A program made the translations under genes and the position numbers. A stretch of 64,000 nt of DNA, taken from NCBI RefSeq assembly GCF_025403485.1, contig NZ_CP099966.1:1302001-1366000 (forward strand). The letters are read 5' to 3'. The first letter of the stretch is position 1, and each line of letters opens with the position of its first letter. Under the pieces are notes generated by a model that was given only the letters and a program-made list of their open reading frames with translations, had not been told where the DNA came from and made no database searches. This stretch comes from Chryseobacterium paludis (GTDB lineage: Bacteria > Bacteroidota > Bacteroidia > Flavobacteriales > Weeksellaceae). Positions 1 through 9,229 of the stretch are shown here, one piece after another.

Positions 1-354
1 TCCTTTTCTTCCCAGAAAAGGGTTTGTCCAAATAAATGATTCCCCTGGTTTATTGGAAATTTCAGTAGAAGCATTTCCTTTATTCTTGGAAACAACAGGT
101 AATTTAGAGAATACAAATACCCCTTTACGTTCTATAGACTCAGCCCAACCCTGGCTTATCAGTTCTTCATACGCTAATTTCACTGTATTCCGGTTAAGCC
201 CAATTAATTCGGAAAGCACACGTGTGCTGGGTAATACATCTGTAGGTTGAAGTGTACCATTAGTAATCAGATTGATAAAGCTGTTACATAGCTGAACATA
301 AAGTGAGACACTCGAATCTCTGTTAAGTTGTATCAGTGATTTATAGGGTAGCAT
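1..354 (-). CDS. MocR-family (GntR HTH + PLP aminotransferase) regulator, N-terminal part only
   Basis: The open frame runs off the left edge, so only 118 residues are visible. They hold a GntR-type winged helix: an early SLYVQLCNSFINLI helix, then LPSTRVLSELIGLNRNTVKLAYEELISQGW, then a wing ending GVFVF. This is the standard start of MocR/PdxR regulators, which carry a class I aminotransferase fold as effector domain; that part lies outside the window. The ATG at 352-354 is the first start in frame. The neighbouring same-strand genes (AhpD-like, azoreductase, DoxX) have a shared tandem-repeat operator, which makes this protein the obvious candidate to bind it. Family call is firm; the ligand cannot be told. 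Confidence 0.85.
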   Translation of the reverse strand, partial: MLPYKSLIQLNRDSSVSLYVQLCNSFINLITNGTLQPTDVLPSTRVLSELIGLNRNTVKLAYEELISQGWAESIERKGVFVFSKLPVVSKNKGNASTEISNKPGESFIWTNPFLGRKG

Positions 355-486
355 GCTGGATTGATTTTTAGGATTAATAAAACTTTAAAAAGCTTTAGCA
401 GATAGAATATCATATAAAAAAACTGCTCCATATTTTTCATAGGAGCAGCGATGATCTGTATAAATGATCTGACTAAGATTACGAAC

Positions 487-921
487 TTAAGCCGGAATCA
501 GCTGTGTTGTAATGCCTATTCTGTTCCATGCATTAATTGTTATTATAGCAAGGATAGCCTGAGCCAGATAACTTTCTCCTAAGGCTTCTAACGCATCTTG
601 GTAGGTTTCGTCTTTTACATGGTTACCAATCAAAGTCACCTCTTCTGTCAAAGCCAATATAGCACGTTCTTCCTTAGTGAAAAACTGAGTATCACGCCAT
701 GCATTAAGTGCATAGATACGTTGCTCGGTTTCACCGGCTGTGCGTGCTTCCTTAGTATGCATATCTATACAAAATGCACAACCGTTTATTTGTGAAGCTC
801 TGATCTTAATTAAATCTTTATGAGTTTTCGTTAATGGAGTGCTTTCAATGAATTTTTCAAGACCTAAGATTGCTCTGTAACCTGCTGGTTCTACTTGGTC
901 GATTTTAATACGTGTTGCCAT
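487..921 (-). CDS. Carboxymuconolactone decarboxylase / AhpD-like protein
   Basis: 144 residues from the ATG at 919-921; an upstream in-frame ATG would add 14 residues of isoleucine-rich sequence that does not fit the family, so I reject it. The AhpD core motif is present: Cys48-Ala-Phe-Cys51 with His55 three residues on (CAFCIDMH). In characterised AhpD proteins this CxxC-H set is a redox-active thiol pair that reduces peroxiredoxin or detoxifies peroxides. The protein is small and cytoplasmic with no signal peptide. It has its own promoter with the same twin-repeat operator as the DoxX gene, and lies just upstream of the MocR gene on the same strand. A role in peroxide or electrophile stress is inferred. 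Confidence 0.85.
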   Translation of the reverse strand: MATRIKIDQVEPAGYRAILGLEKFIESTPLTKTHKDLIKIRASQINGCAFCIDMHTKEARTAGETEQRIYALNAWRDTQFFTKEERAILALTEEVTLIGNHVKDETYQDALEALGESYLAQAILAIITINAWNRIGITTQLIPA

Positions 922-992
922 TTTATTATTTAATTTTATAATTATTATTCTAATACCTCTCAAACATAGAAAGTTGCATTAATTTCATAGGT

Positions 993-1058
993 CAAAGGTA
1001 AGGTGTTTTTGGATGGTGTTTATAGACCAGATTTTAAAAAATATACAGCCCAGATGAT
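993..1058 (-). promoter_or_regulatory. Promoter with twin ATCTGG operator upstream of the AhpD-like gene
   Basis: Read on the minus strand, two ATCTGG repeats start 23 bp apart (plus-strand CCAGAT at 1050-1055 and 1027-1032). After exactly 26 bp comes TACCTTTG (993-1000), a match to the Bacteroidota -7 element TAnnTTTG. No good TTG -33 element is present, and the repeats lie upstream of where one would be expected. This suits an activator site. The same layout with the same spacings recurs at 2218-2283. Confidence 0.7.
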
Positions 1059-1086
1059 ACAAATGAACGCGAACTTTGTAAATCTG

Positions 1087-1737
1087 CTATTTGATTTCAC
1101 TATGAATCAAATGGGCCAATTGGTCGCCCAATTTTGCTATTTCGCCAGATAACTCATCATTTTTCCGCTTGGTTCCATTGATAGCGAATTCATGAATATG
1201 ATCGATTCCCATGATGCCAAAAACCATTTTTAAATATTTGCTCTGGAAATCCATATGTTCATTTCTTTCTCCTTCTCCATAACCCTGGCTTCCTCTGGAG
1301 AATAAGAGAAAAAGGGTTTTATTCTTAAGCATACCCAAGTATCGTTTGTCATTCTTTTCTGGATTGGTAGTAAAAGTTTCATTGAAACGTAGGATTTGAT
1401 CAAGATATGCCTTTAAACTACTTGGAATAGACCAGTTGTACATTGGTGTTGCAAGCACTATAATATCTGCTTCCTGTAGTTCCTGAATATAAATATCACT
1501 GGATCTCAGAATCTCAAGCTCTTCATCATCTCTTTCCTCTCTCTTCTTTGAATCAGCTTCAATCCACCTTTGACTGATATGTGAAACTTCAGTTTTTGCT
1601 AAATCCCTGTAATTGATTGGGTAAGTTTGACTTCCATTTTTCAGGTGTCTAATAAAAGTATCGCTGAGATCTCTGCTGAATGAGGTTTCTATATTGGCAC
1701 TTGCATTGATAACAAGAATTTTTTTCATCACATTCAT
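1087..1737 (-). CDS. FMN-dependent NADH-azoreductase / quinone reductase family
   Basis: 216 residues with the flavodoxin-like fold of the AzoR family: KILVINASAN at the N-terminus (phosphate loop for FMN), TPMYNWSIPSSLKAYLDQILR in the middle (AzoR has PMYNFNIP here) and the SRGSQGYGEG...LKMVFGIMGI segment that packs on the flavin. These enzymes reduce quinones and azo compounds by two electrons, which avoids semiquinone formation. The start may be Met1 or Met4 (MKKILVI at 1728). The gene follows the DoxX gene by 12 bp and is almost certainly co-transcribed with it from the promoter at 2218-2225. The pair fits quinone or electrophile detoxification. Confidence 0.85.
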   Translation of the reverse strand: MNVMKKILVINASANIETSFSRDLSDTFIRHLKNGSQTYPINYRDLAKTEVSHISQRWIEADSKKREERDDEELEILRSSDIYIQELQEADIIVLATPMYNWSIPSSLKAYLDQILRFNETFTTNPEKNDKRYLGMLKNKTLFLLFSRGSQGYGEGERNEHMDFQSKYLKMVFGIMGIDHIHEFAINGTKRKNDELSGEIAKLGDQLAHLIHSEIK

Positions 1738-1749
1738 ATTTGGAAATAA

Positions 1750-2196
1750 TTAGCTCTCCTTTTTCTTTAACAGGTTATCCAAACTCCAGTTGTAATTCGG
1801 CATACGTGATAATAAGAAACTTGCTGTAGTTGCTGTAAAAACTCCAAAATTGATTGGCTTTTGTATTCCTACAGAAAAGATCATAAATAGAATAAATGTT
1901 AATGTAAGCAACGAAGCCCCAAGTGCGGCGTATTTTGTTTTAAAACCAATAATCAGAAGAATACCAATAAGCAATTCCGATACGGTAGCAATACCACCCA
2001 TAATATTCACCATAGGTCTGTCTAAAAATGGCATTAGGGTAGTGGTATAATTAATAAAATTTTCCCAGTTTCCCCATTCAATATTTCCGGTACCGGGAGC
2101 ACCTAAAAGTCCTAATCTGTCAGACACAGGAGTTAAAAATGTAATTCCCAATGCACATCTTAAAAGAAGCTGCGGGATTTTAAATGAATCTTTCAT
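1750..2196 (-). CDS. DoxX family membrane protein
   Basis: 148 residues from MKDSFKIPQ; an upstream in-frame ATG at 2220 lies inside the -7 promoter element and is rejected. Four hydrophobic segments are visible: LLLRCALGITFLTPV, MVNIMGGIATVSELLIGILLIIGF, AALGASLLTLTFILFMIF and FGVFTATTASFLL. The GIATVSELLIGILLIIGF stretch with an acidic residue in the helix is typical of DoxX/DoxD-like proteins. The family is linked to thiol and redox stress membrane complexes, but the biochemical role is poorly defined. It is the first gene of a two-gene unit with the azoreductase. It is one of four DoxX proteins in the window, with a DUF417 protein as a further relative in size and topology. Confidence 0.8.
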   Translation of the reverse strand: MKDSFKIPQLLLRCALGITFLTPVSDRLGLLGAPGTGNIEWGNWENFINYTTTLMPFLDRPMVNIMGGIATVSELLIGILLIIGFKTKYAALGASLLTLTFILFMIFSVGIQKPINFGVFTATTASFLLSRMPNYNWSLDNLLKKKES

Positions 2197-2217
2197 AAGT
2201 ATTGTATTATATTGGCA

Positions 2218-2283
2218 CAAAAGTATGGACTCCCTGAACCTCTTTATGCACCCAGATTAATCAAATTGTATGGCCCAGATGAT
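2218..2283 (-). promoter_or_regulatory. Promoter with twin ATCTGG operator upstream of DoxX-azoreductase
   Basis: On the minus strand ATCTGG repeats start 23 bp apart (CCAGAT at 2275-2280 and 2252-2257). They are followed after exactly 26 bp by TACTTTTG (2218-2225), a TAnnTTTG -7 match, with the ATG 21 bp further on. The distal repeat sits in ATCATCTGGGC, identical to the site at 993-1058. Two promoters with equal spacings at all positions indicate one regulator, most simply the MocR protein at 1-354. Confidence 0.7.
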
Positions 2284-2696
2284 TTGACATCCGTACTAAT
2301 TTCATCATAATTAAATAGATTCTCATTAAATTTGGAACATTAGGCTAATCTTCTTTTCTATTAAAATAACGATGTTATGAAAGGCTGGCTATGAGAAGAG
2401 ATTTGAAATAGGGCAATTGGCTAAAACAATAATGAAAATTATTATGCAGGTCACTGAAAGCCCACAGAAAACATCCAAGCCGTGGAATTTGGACATTGGT
2501 ATTTAATTAAGAGAAAATAAATCATAAGTTTAAAGGTTTTTACTTTGCCTGTGTTCTACCAAACTGTTTTTTAAATAAACCCCTTGAATACCTTACATAA
2601 TATTGGCGTTATTTTGTATCATTAATACCTCCTTTTGTATAAGAAATCCCGATGACATCGTTCTAAATTTGTATCCATAATTTAAAACATATTTAA
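2284..2696 (+). promoter_or_regulatory. Intergenic region with promoter of the SDR gene
   Basis: About 410 bp between the divergent DoxX and SDR genes. I see no convincing coding sequence in it. TAAATTTG at 2664-2671 is a TAnnTTTG -7 match placed 25 bp before the SDR start codon. The rest is AT-rich, with no repeat or hairpin that I can defend. Confidence 0.5.
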
Positions 2697-3515
2697 ATGT
2701 CAAAGACAATTTTTATCACCGGAACTTCAAAGGGATTTGGAAGAATCTGGACAGAAACTTTTTTGGAGCAGGGCTATAAAGTTGCTGCAACAGCAAGAAA
2801 TCTGGATACACTGCAGGACTTGATTCATACGTATGGAGAAGCTATTCTGCCAATCGAACTGGATGTGAATGACCGCGACGCATGCTTCAAAGCTGTTGAA
2901 AAAGCAAATGAATATTTTGGTTCTATTGATGTAATTATTAATAATGCAGGATATGGATTATTTGGAGCTATTGAAGAAACGACTGAAAAAGAAGCGCGTG
3001 ACCAGATAGAAACAAATGTTTTTGGATTATTGTGGGTAACCCAGGCAGTTATTCCTATTATGAGAAAGCAAGGTTATGGACATATTATACAGGTATCTAG
3101 CGTTTTAGGGGTTGTATCACCGCCTGTTTTGGGATTATACAACGCATCTAAATTTGCTGTTGAAGCCATTAGCGAAAGCTTATCAGCAGAGGTTAAAGGA
3201 TTTGGAATTAGTGTGACCATTGTCGAACCAAATTCATTCGGAACCGAATGGAGTGGTACCTCTGCAGTTCATACAGAAGCAAATCCTGTTTATGATGAAA
3301 TTAAAAAAGCATTTTTTGAATCATTTACAGAGGATTCTATAGGAATACCGGAGGCAACAAAGAATGCCATTCTGAAATTAGTCAATTCACCAATGCCTCC
3401 TTTACGTATGATCCTTGGAAAAGTTGCTTATCCCTGGATAAAGCAAACATATGAACAAAGACTTGCTGTATGGGATGAATGGAAGGAGATTTCTGCTGAA
3501 GCTCACGGTAAATAG
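2697..3515 (+). CDS. Short-chain dehydrogenase/reductase (SDR)
   Basis: 272 residues of the classical SDR fold. Visible motifs are TGTSKGFG (NADP-binding TGxxxGxG, residues 9-16), the acidic DVND cofactor segment, NNAGYG, the catalytic Ser in QVSSVLG, and the YNASK active site (Tyr and Lys). Arg in the ATARN segment suggests NADP preference. The sequence after the active site (VEPNSFGTEW) matches the group often named SDR family oxidoreductase in flavobacteria; the substrate is unknown. It is followed 63 bp later by an AraC regulator and then a second SDR, forming one rightward unit. Confidence 0.85.
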   Translation: MSKTIFITGTSKGFGRIWTETFLEQGYKVAATARNLDTLQDLIHTYGEAILPIELDVNDRDACFKAVEKANEYFGSIDVIINNAGYGLFGAIEETTEKEARDQIETNVFGLLWVTQAVIPIMRKQGYGHIIQVSSVLGVVSPPVLGLYNASKFAVEAISESLSAEVKGFGISVTIVEPNSFGTEWSGTSAVHTEANPVYDEIKKAFFESFTEDSIGIPEATKNAILKLVNSPMPPLRMILGKVAYPWIKQTYEQRLAVWDEWKEISAEAHGK

Positions 3516-3578
3516 AAATTCTGATATTATTTTAAAGTCTACTACTATGAGCTATAATAACTTAAAATAACTTATCTA

Positions 3579-4460
3579 ATGAAACATTATAAATCATTGA
3601 TCGATCTGCACCGTACAAATGGATTCAAGCTTCCGGAGAACCCTCAGCTTAGTCTTTTGGAGTGTGATAAGACCTGTTTTATAGAAGACACCGAATTTAC
3701 AACTGATTTTTATATTATTGGTTTAAAAAAAATTGCATCTGGTGTGATCCGATATGGTAGAACCAATTATGATCATGAAAATGGCTCTATGTATTTTATC
3801 AAACCACGGCAGGTTGTTTCAATGAATAATCTCGAATTAGAAGAAGAAGGTTTTATGATGATCATTCATGAAGATTTTTTAAATGGACACCCACTTCAGC
3901 AAAAGATCAGATCATACAATTTTTTTGAATATCAAACCAATGAAGCTTTGCACTTGTCCCCTAAAGAAGAACAGGTCATTTGGGAATTGTATAAGAAAAT
4001 AGAGCAGGAATACGATAATAATCAGGACGAATACAGCCAGGATATTATGCTTGGGTATATAGAATCAATTTTAAAATTTTCACAACGGTTTTATAAACGT
4101 CAGTTTATTAACAGGAACCAGCTTTCCGGGCATTTGTGTAATAAATTTGACAGCATGCTTTACTCTTTTTTTTCAGATGGAACAGAGGGCCTTCCAACTG
4201 TTAAACTTATGGCAGACAAACTGAATGTGTCGGCACGTTACCTGACAGACGTACTCAAACAGGAGACAGGAAAAACAGCTATCGAGCATATTCATCTTTA
4301 TCTTGTCTCAGAAGCAAAAAACAGATTGATCTTAAATAATTCAAGTATTGCTGAAATAGCTTATCAACTGGGCTTTGAAAATCCACCTTATTTCACACGT
4401 CTTTTTAAAAAAGAGGTTGGAATAACTCCTAAAGAATTTAGAAAAATAGGTTTTAACTGA
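3579..4460 (+). CDS. AraC family transcriptional regulator
   Basis: 293 residues. The C-terminal 100 hold two helix-turn-helix motifs: VKLMADKLNVSARYLTDVLKQETGKTAIEHI and SIAEIAYQLGFENPPYFTRLFKKEVGITPKEFRK. The latter is the conserved AraC signature. The N-terminal half is a cupin-like sensor domain (GVIRYGRTNYDHENGSMYFIKPRQVVS). It is clearly a paralogue of the AraC protein at 36157-37065, sharing FRYG-like, NEALHLS.KE and DRFY.RQF segments. Both lie beside NAD(P)-dependent reductase genes, so local control of a detoxifying reductase is a fair inference. Confidence 0.9.
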   Translation: MKHYKSLIDLHRTNGFKLPENPQLSLLECDKTCFIEDTEFTTDFYIIGLKKIASGVIRYGRTNYDHENGSMYFIKPRQVVSMNNLELEEEGFMMIIHEDFLNGHPLQQKIRSYNFFEYQTNEALHLSPKEEQVIWELYKKIEQEYDNNQDEYSQDIMLGYIESILKFSQRFYKRQFINRNQLSGHLCNKFDSMLYSFFSDGTEGLPTVKLMADKLNVSARYLTDVLKQETGKTAIEHIHLYLVSEAKNRLILNNSSIAEIAYQLGFENPPYFTRLFKKEVGITPKEFRKIGFN

Positions 4461-4596
4461 TAACCTGTAATTAATTGTGGGCTGATCTCTAAAAATAAAG
4501 CGCAGTCACAACTTCAAAAACTTAAATAATAAAACAAAATACATTTTCATAAATAGAAATAGGTAAGTATTAAAATCAATAATTAAAATTAAAATA

Positions 4597-5406
4597 ATGC
4601 AAAAAAATATAAACATGGGTACTGCAGTAGTAACGGGGGCATCATCCGGATTAGGCGCTCTTTTCGCAGAACGTCTGGCAGAAAGAGGCTATAATCTTAA
4701 ACTCATCGCACGTCGTGGCGAGAGATTGGAAACACTAGCTACAAAAATCCGTAATCAATTTGATGTTGAAGTCGCTTTTATTATTGCAGACCTTGGATCT
4801 AAAACAGATCTGGAATCGGTAATACAAAATCTATCCAATGATGAGGAAATAACGTTGCTGATTAATAATGCCGGAACATCTACATTAAATAATTTCATCA
4901 ACACCCCTTCAGAAAAACAATCGGCCATGATTGATGTTAATATTACTGCTTTAATGGCACTGTCAAATGCTGTTTTACCAGGCTTTAAGAATCGGGATAA
5001 GGGAACGTTAGTGAATATTGCATCGGTATTAGGATATTTTACACTTCCTGTCAGTTCTATTTACAGTGGTACAAAAGCATTTGTTGTCCATTTTACCAAC
5101 GGTTTGCAACAGGAATTTAAAGATACAAATGTAAATGTTCATTTAGTTCTTCCAGCAAGCACAGCAACTGAAATTTGGGAAGTAGGAGGCGTTCCGATTT
5201 CTGCTTTAAATCCTGAAACGGTAATGACCATTGAAAATTGTGTAGATGCAGTAATGAAAGGTCTTGATTTGAAGGAATCTGCAATCTGGCCTTCAGTGGA
5301 AGACATAGAACTCTACAACCTATACGAAGAAGCTCGATTAAAACTTTCTACGGCAACACAGACAGGAAAACCTGCTACCAGATACGCAACGAATGTGGCT
5401 AAATAA
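4597..5406 (+). CDS. Short-chain dehydrogenase/reductase (SDR)
   Basis: 269 residues. The SDR motifs are TGASSGLG near residue 14, ARR after the second strand (NADP type), NNAGTS, NIASVLG with the catalytic Ser, and YSGTK with the catalytic Tyr and Lys. The start could be Met1 or Met7 (MGTAVVTGASS). It differs from the first SDR in this cluster and matches the DltE-like group that acts on fatty or small carbonyl compounds; the substrate cannot be read from sequence. It is the last gene of the rightward cluster and ends 16 bp before a strong terminator hairpin. Confidence 0.85.
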   Translation: MQKNINMGTAVVTGASSGLGALFAERLAERGYNLKLIARRGERLETLATKIRNQFDVEVAFIIADLGSKTDLESVIQNLSNDEEITLLINNAGTSTLNNFINTPSEKQSAMIDVNITALMALSNAVLPGFKNRDKGTLVNIASVLGYFTLPVSSIYSGTKAFVVHFTNGLQQEFKDTNVNVHLVLPASTATEIWEVGGVPISALNPETVMTIENCVDAVMKGLDLKESAIWPSVEDIELYNLYEEARLKLSTATQTGKPATRYATNVAK

Positions 5407-5422
5407 ATAATACAAATTTAAA

Positions 5423-5462
5423 CAGATAAAAAATCCCACATTACTGTGGGATTTTTTATCTG
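5423..5462. terminator. Bidirectional intrinsic terminator
   Basis: A perfect 18-bp stem with a 4-base loop: left arm CAGATAAAAAATCCCACA, loop TTAC, right arm the exact complement. It has a GC core with A- and T-runs on either side, so it works in both directions. It lies between the SDR gene and the convergent peptidase gene and abuts the peptidase stop codon at 5463. Confidence 0.9.
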
Positions 5463-7634
5463 TTATTTTGCTCCGGGAGGGCAGTGTTCTTTTAAATATT
5501 TTGTAAACAATGTTGCCAGGTGCAGTGATGTTCCTTCTCCTTCACTAATGGAGTGTGTTCTGTTAGGGTAGGACATCAGCTGGAACTGTTTATTGTATTT
5601 TACCAGTTCATTGACATATACCTCTGTATTTTGGTAGTGTACATTATCATCTCCTGTTCCGTGAACCAATAAAAGATTTCCTTTCAGGTTTTTAGCATAA
5701 GCGAGGGGAGAACCATTCACAAAATCTTCTCTGTTTTCCTGTGGAAGTCCCATATATCTTTCCTGATAAATATTATCATAAAATAGTTGATTCGCTACCG
5801 GAGCAATTGCTATTCCCGTTTGGTAAATATCCGGATACTGTCCTAAAAGATTCAGTGTGGAAGAACCTCCGCCACTCCAGCCCCATACGGCAACTCTGGA
5901 AGTATCTACATAAGGCCATTTAGCAAATAAAGCTTTAGCTCCCATTGCCTGATCACGAATATTAAGCTGTCCTATTTTACGGTAAACAGATTTTCTCCAT
6001 TCGCGTCCCTTTGGAGCCGGCGTTCCTCTGTTCTCAAGAGAAACATATAAATACCCGTCCTGAGCCATATCACCAATATATAAACCATTCCAGCCTGTAT
6101 AGAAGCTATCTGTTACTGTTTGTGCTCCAGGTTCTCCATAAACCGTGAAAACAATCGGATATTTTTTATTCGGATCAAAGTTTTTAGGTTTTACCACCCA
6201 TCCATCCATCGTCACCCCATCCTGTGTTGTGATCTGGAAAAACTCTGCTTTAGATTTTGAAGGATCTGCTTTTGCAGAATTTTTTGCAGCGACCAATTCT
6301 TTATGATCGGGAAGTGATATCACGGCTCCAACTGAATGTCCGCTGACGCTGCTATTATTAAACATCGCCAGTTTTCCATTGGGTGATATTGCATATTTAT
6401 TAGAGCCTGGATAAGCTTCAGGCGTTATTCTTTCTGCCTTTCCTCCGTTCATGCTCACTTTGTATAAATATTCCTGGGTAGCATTATTTGGTGAAGCTAA
6501 GAAGTAAATAAGTTTGTTTGGAATATCAAAAAACTCTGGCTGTATCACATCAAAAGCATCTTTTGTAATCAGCGTTTCTTTTCCGTTCATATCTATTTTA
6601 TAAATATGTCTCCAGCCATCTTTTTCAGACAGCCACAGGAATGATTTACCATTCTCTATCCAGTCCCAACCACTAGGGTCGTTGTCATTCCATCGGGATT
6701 TTATATCAATCCATGCGGGATCTGTTTCAGTATAAATAGTCTTACTGCTTCCAGAATTGGCATCAGCAACAACAATCTTACTTTGATTTTGTTTTCTGTT
6801 CAGCTGTTGCAGGATAATGGATTTGGAATCCAATACCCATTCCATTCTTGGGATATAGTTTTGTACTTCATCGCCTGCAATATTGGCCTTCTTTGAAGAT
6901 TTAGCAGCTAAATCGTACAACCAAATACTGCAACCAGAGGGATTTTCTCCAACTTTCGGATATTCTACAGGAACGGTAAACGAATACAGACTATCTGTAT
7001 TATTGATCATCAGGAAATTTTTAGTGCTGCGTGCATCTAATTTCCAGTAAGCAATTTTACTTCCATCCGGAGACCATCTGAAACCATCCTGAGTACCAAA
7101 TTCTTCCTCATAGGCCCAGTCGAAAGTACCATTAATGATTCTGTCAGTACCATCATTGGTGATTTTACTTAACTGATTGTTTGAAAGATCTTCAATATAG
7201 ATATTGTGTTTAGATACATAGGCAACCTTTTTACCATCCGGAGAGAACTTTGCAAACATAAGAGAAGATTCTGGTAATCCCTTTCCAAGCTGTGTAAGCT
7301 TTTTACTGTTTTTATTAAAAATCCAGTAATCACCGCGTGTATTATCCCGCCAGACTTTCTTAGTATTAGCAAAGAATAATAAACTTTTCTCATCCGGAGA
7401 TACCTGAAAACTCTGTACTTCTAAAGCTTCAGAACTTCCGGAAGGAATTAATTCGCTGTTACCTAAAAAAGACTGATTTTTTCCGGGATTCAGTAAATCA
7501 ACGATTTCGATCCCATTTTTAGTAAAAGAATAATAAGCGTTACCATCAGGTGTCCATTGTGTTTTTTGCGCAGCAATTGGCGATAAACACAAGAAGTATA
7601 ATGCAATGTAAATTAGTTTTTTTATATCTTTCAT
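5463..7634 (-). CDS. Dipeptidyl peptidase IV-like serine peptidase (family S9B)
   Basis: 723 residues with a signal peptide (first 22 residues, ending SPIAAQ). An eight-bladed beta-propeller N-domain covers roughly 30-470 and an alpha/beta-hydrolase domain roughly 480-720. Catalytic Ser587 sits in GWSGGGSS, the Asp in HGTGDDNVHY (about 662), and His694 in NRTHSIS. The double-Glu motif that clamps the free N-terminus in DPP-IV is visible as WAYEEEF (about 173-179). DPP-IV releases X-Pro (and X-Ala) dipeptides from peptides. It ends an operon whose first gene is an aminopeptidase P, and stands divergent to hydroxyproline catabolism, so collagen-type or other proline-rich peptides are the likely food. 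Periplasmic location is expected. Confidence 0.93.
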   Translation of the reverse strand: MKDIKKLIYIALYFLCLSPIAAQKTQWTPDGNAYYSFTKNGIEIVDLLNPGKNQSFLGNSELIPSGSSEALEVQSFQVSPDEKSLLFFANTKKVWRDNTRGDYWIFNKNSKKLTQLGKGLPESSLMFAKFSPDGKKVAYVSKHNIYIEDLSNNQLSKITNDGTDRIINGTFDWAYEEEFGTQDGFRWSPDGSKIAYWKLDARSTKNFLMINNTDSLYSFTVPVEYPKVGENPSGCSIWLYDLAAKSSKKANIAGDEVQNYIPRMEWVLDSKSIILQQLNRKQNQSKIVVADANSGSSKTIYTETDPAWIDIKSRWNDNDPSGWDWIENGKSFLWLSEKDGWRHIYKIDMNGKETLITKDAFDVIQPEFFDIPNKLIYFLASPNNATQEYLYKVSMNGGKAERITPEAYPGSNKYAISPNGKLAMFNNSSVSGHSVGAVISLPDHKELVAAKNSAKADPSKSKAEFFQITTQDGVTMDGWVVKPKNFDPNKKYPIVFTVYGEPGAQTVTDSFYTGWNGLYIGDMAQDGYLYVSLENRGTPAPKGREWRKSVYRKIGQLNIRDQAMGAKALFAKWPYVDTSRVAVWGWSGGGSSTLNLLGQYPDIYQTGIAIAPVANQLFYDNIYQERYMGLPQENREDFVNGSPLAYAKNLKGNLLLVHGTGDDNVHYQNTEVYVNELVKYNKQFQLMSYPNRTHSISEGEGTSLHLATLFTKYLKEHCPPGAK

Positions 7635-7647
7635 ATAAGGTATTTAA

Positions 7648-9042
7648 TTAAGCTAAATGTTCTGTTCTGTAGTTTTCAATTTCCGCAACGGTTTTAATCA
7701 GACCATTTCCTAAAAGCCTGTATCCGTCATTGGTGATCAGGAAGTCATCTTCAACGCGTACTCCTCCAAAATTTCGGTATTCATTTACTTTATCATAATT
7801 AATAAAGTCTGCATTTTTATTTTCAGCCTGCCATATATCGATCAATTCCGGGATCATATAAATACCCGGTTCAACCGTTACAACAAATCCCGGTTCTAAC
7901 GCTTTCCCTAAACGCAGAGATTTAAGCCCGAATGTTTGGGTATCCTTTGGTTCTTCTTCGGTATATCCTATATACTGTTCGCCCAGGTCCTCCATATCAT
8001 GAACATCCAAGCCCATCATATGACCCAGCCCACATTGGAAAAATAAAGTATGAGCATTATTTTTAACGGCTTCTTCAGGGTTTCCCTTCATTAATCCCAG
8101 GTCAATAAGACCTTCCACCAGATATTGGGAAGCTTTTAAATGGATATCCTTAAATTTTACTCCAGGTTTCAAAAGACGTTGCGCATTCTCAAAAGCGTTT
8201 AAAACAACTTCATACATTTCTTTTTGTTTGGTAGAAAAAGTAGTATCTACAGGGAATGTACGCGTTAAATCACCAGCATATCCCATTGCTGTTTCAGCTC
8301 CGGAATCATTAAGGAAAAGATCTCCGCTTTTCAAAGTATTGAGGCGATAATGATTATGAAGTATTCCTCCATTTATAGTAACAATGGGTTGATAAGACAT
8401 TTGACATTCTTTATTTGCAGCAAGGTATTGAATAGCATTTGCTATTTCATATTCTTTAACACCTGGTTTTACCATACGCATTGCTAATAAGTGCATTTCA
8501 TTAGATACATTGATAGCCAGTTCTATCTGTTCTATTTCCTGAGCTTCTTTTACAGAACGTTGTTTTACGATTGCTTTGATCATTTCAACAGAAGGCTGCA
8601 ATTCTGCTATTTTAATTCCAAGAAGTTCACCCAATAAAATTTTATTGGAAGACTGGTAGGGAGGAAGATAATGTACCTTTCTGTTAGAAGCCTGCGCTTT
8701 CTGAATATATTTAGCAAGTTCTGTATAGGGTAAAGTTTCCTGCACACCTGATTTTATACTTTTCTCTTTCAGTGTTTCCTGTCTTCCCATCCACACAATA
8801 TCATCAATACTTAATTCATCCCCGAAAATAATGGTCTTATTTTCATCAATGTCAATAACTGCAGCAATCCTTGGTTCCTGAATTCCGAAATAGTATAAGT
8901 AAGTACTGTCCTGACGGAAATAATAAGGATTGTGCTCAAAGTTCACAGGATTTTCTATATTTCCCAAAAACAATAAAATTCCACTGCCCATATTGGCTTT
9001 TAGTGCGGTTCTTCTTTCTTGATAAGTTTGTGCTGAAAACAT
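7648..9042 (-). CDS. Xaa-Pro aminopeptidase (aminopeptidase P, family M24B)
   Basis: 464 residues without a signal peptide. An N-terminal AMP_N domain (about 1-135) is followed by the pita-bread catalytic domain. The dinuclear metal ligands are all visible: Asp246 in LNDSGAE, Asp258 in GDLTRT, His341 in GLGHMMG, Glu391 in VEPGIYM and Glu431 in RVEDDF. The enzyme removes the N-terminal residue from peptides whose second residue is proline. It lies 13 bp upstream of the DPP-IV gene on the same strand, and divergent to the AraC regulator at 9230. It would process the X-Pro or X-Hyp dipeptides released by DPP-IV to free imino acid. Confidence 0.93.
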   Translation of the reverse strand: MFSAQTYQERRTALKANMGSGILLFLGNIENPVNFEHNPYYFRQDSTYLYYFGIQEPRIAAVIDIDENKTIIFGDELSIDDIVWMGRQETLKEKSIKSGVQETLPYTELAKYIQKAQASNRKVHYLPPYQSSNKILLGELLGIKIAELQPSVEMIKAIVKQRSVKEAQEIEQIELAINVSNEMHLLAMRMVKPGVKEYEIANAIQYLAANKECQMSYQPIVTINGGILHNHYRLNTLKSGDLFLNDSGAETAMGYAGDLTRTFPVDTTFSTKQKEMYEVVLNAFENAQRLLKPGVKFKDIHLKASQYLVEGLIDLGLMKGNPEEAVKNNAHTLFFQCGLGHMMGLDVHDMEDLGEQYIGYTEEEPKDTQTFGLKSLRLGKALEPGFVVTVEPGIYMIPELIDIWQAENKNADFINYDKVNEYRNFGGVRVEDDFLITNDGYRLLGNGLIKTVAEIENYRTEHLA

Positions 9043-9229
9043 ATGATAAATACTTTTATTTAAAGGTTTAAAGTTACAATTTTGTACTATTTATGATGGG
9101 TTTGTTTATAAAAAATAAACAATATATAAAGTTGGGATTTTAATATGATATTCAATGTTTATATTTTGCTTAAATTCGGTAATATTTTAACATATTATAT
9201 TCTCCACTAACATAAAGTATTAATATTAT

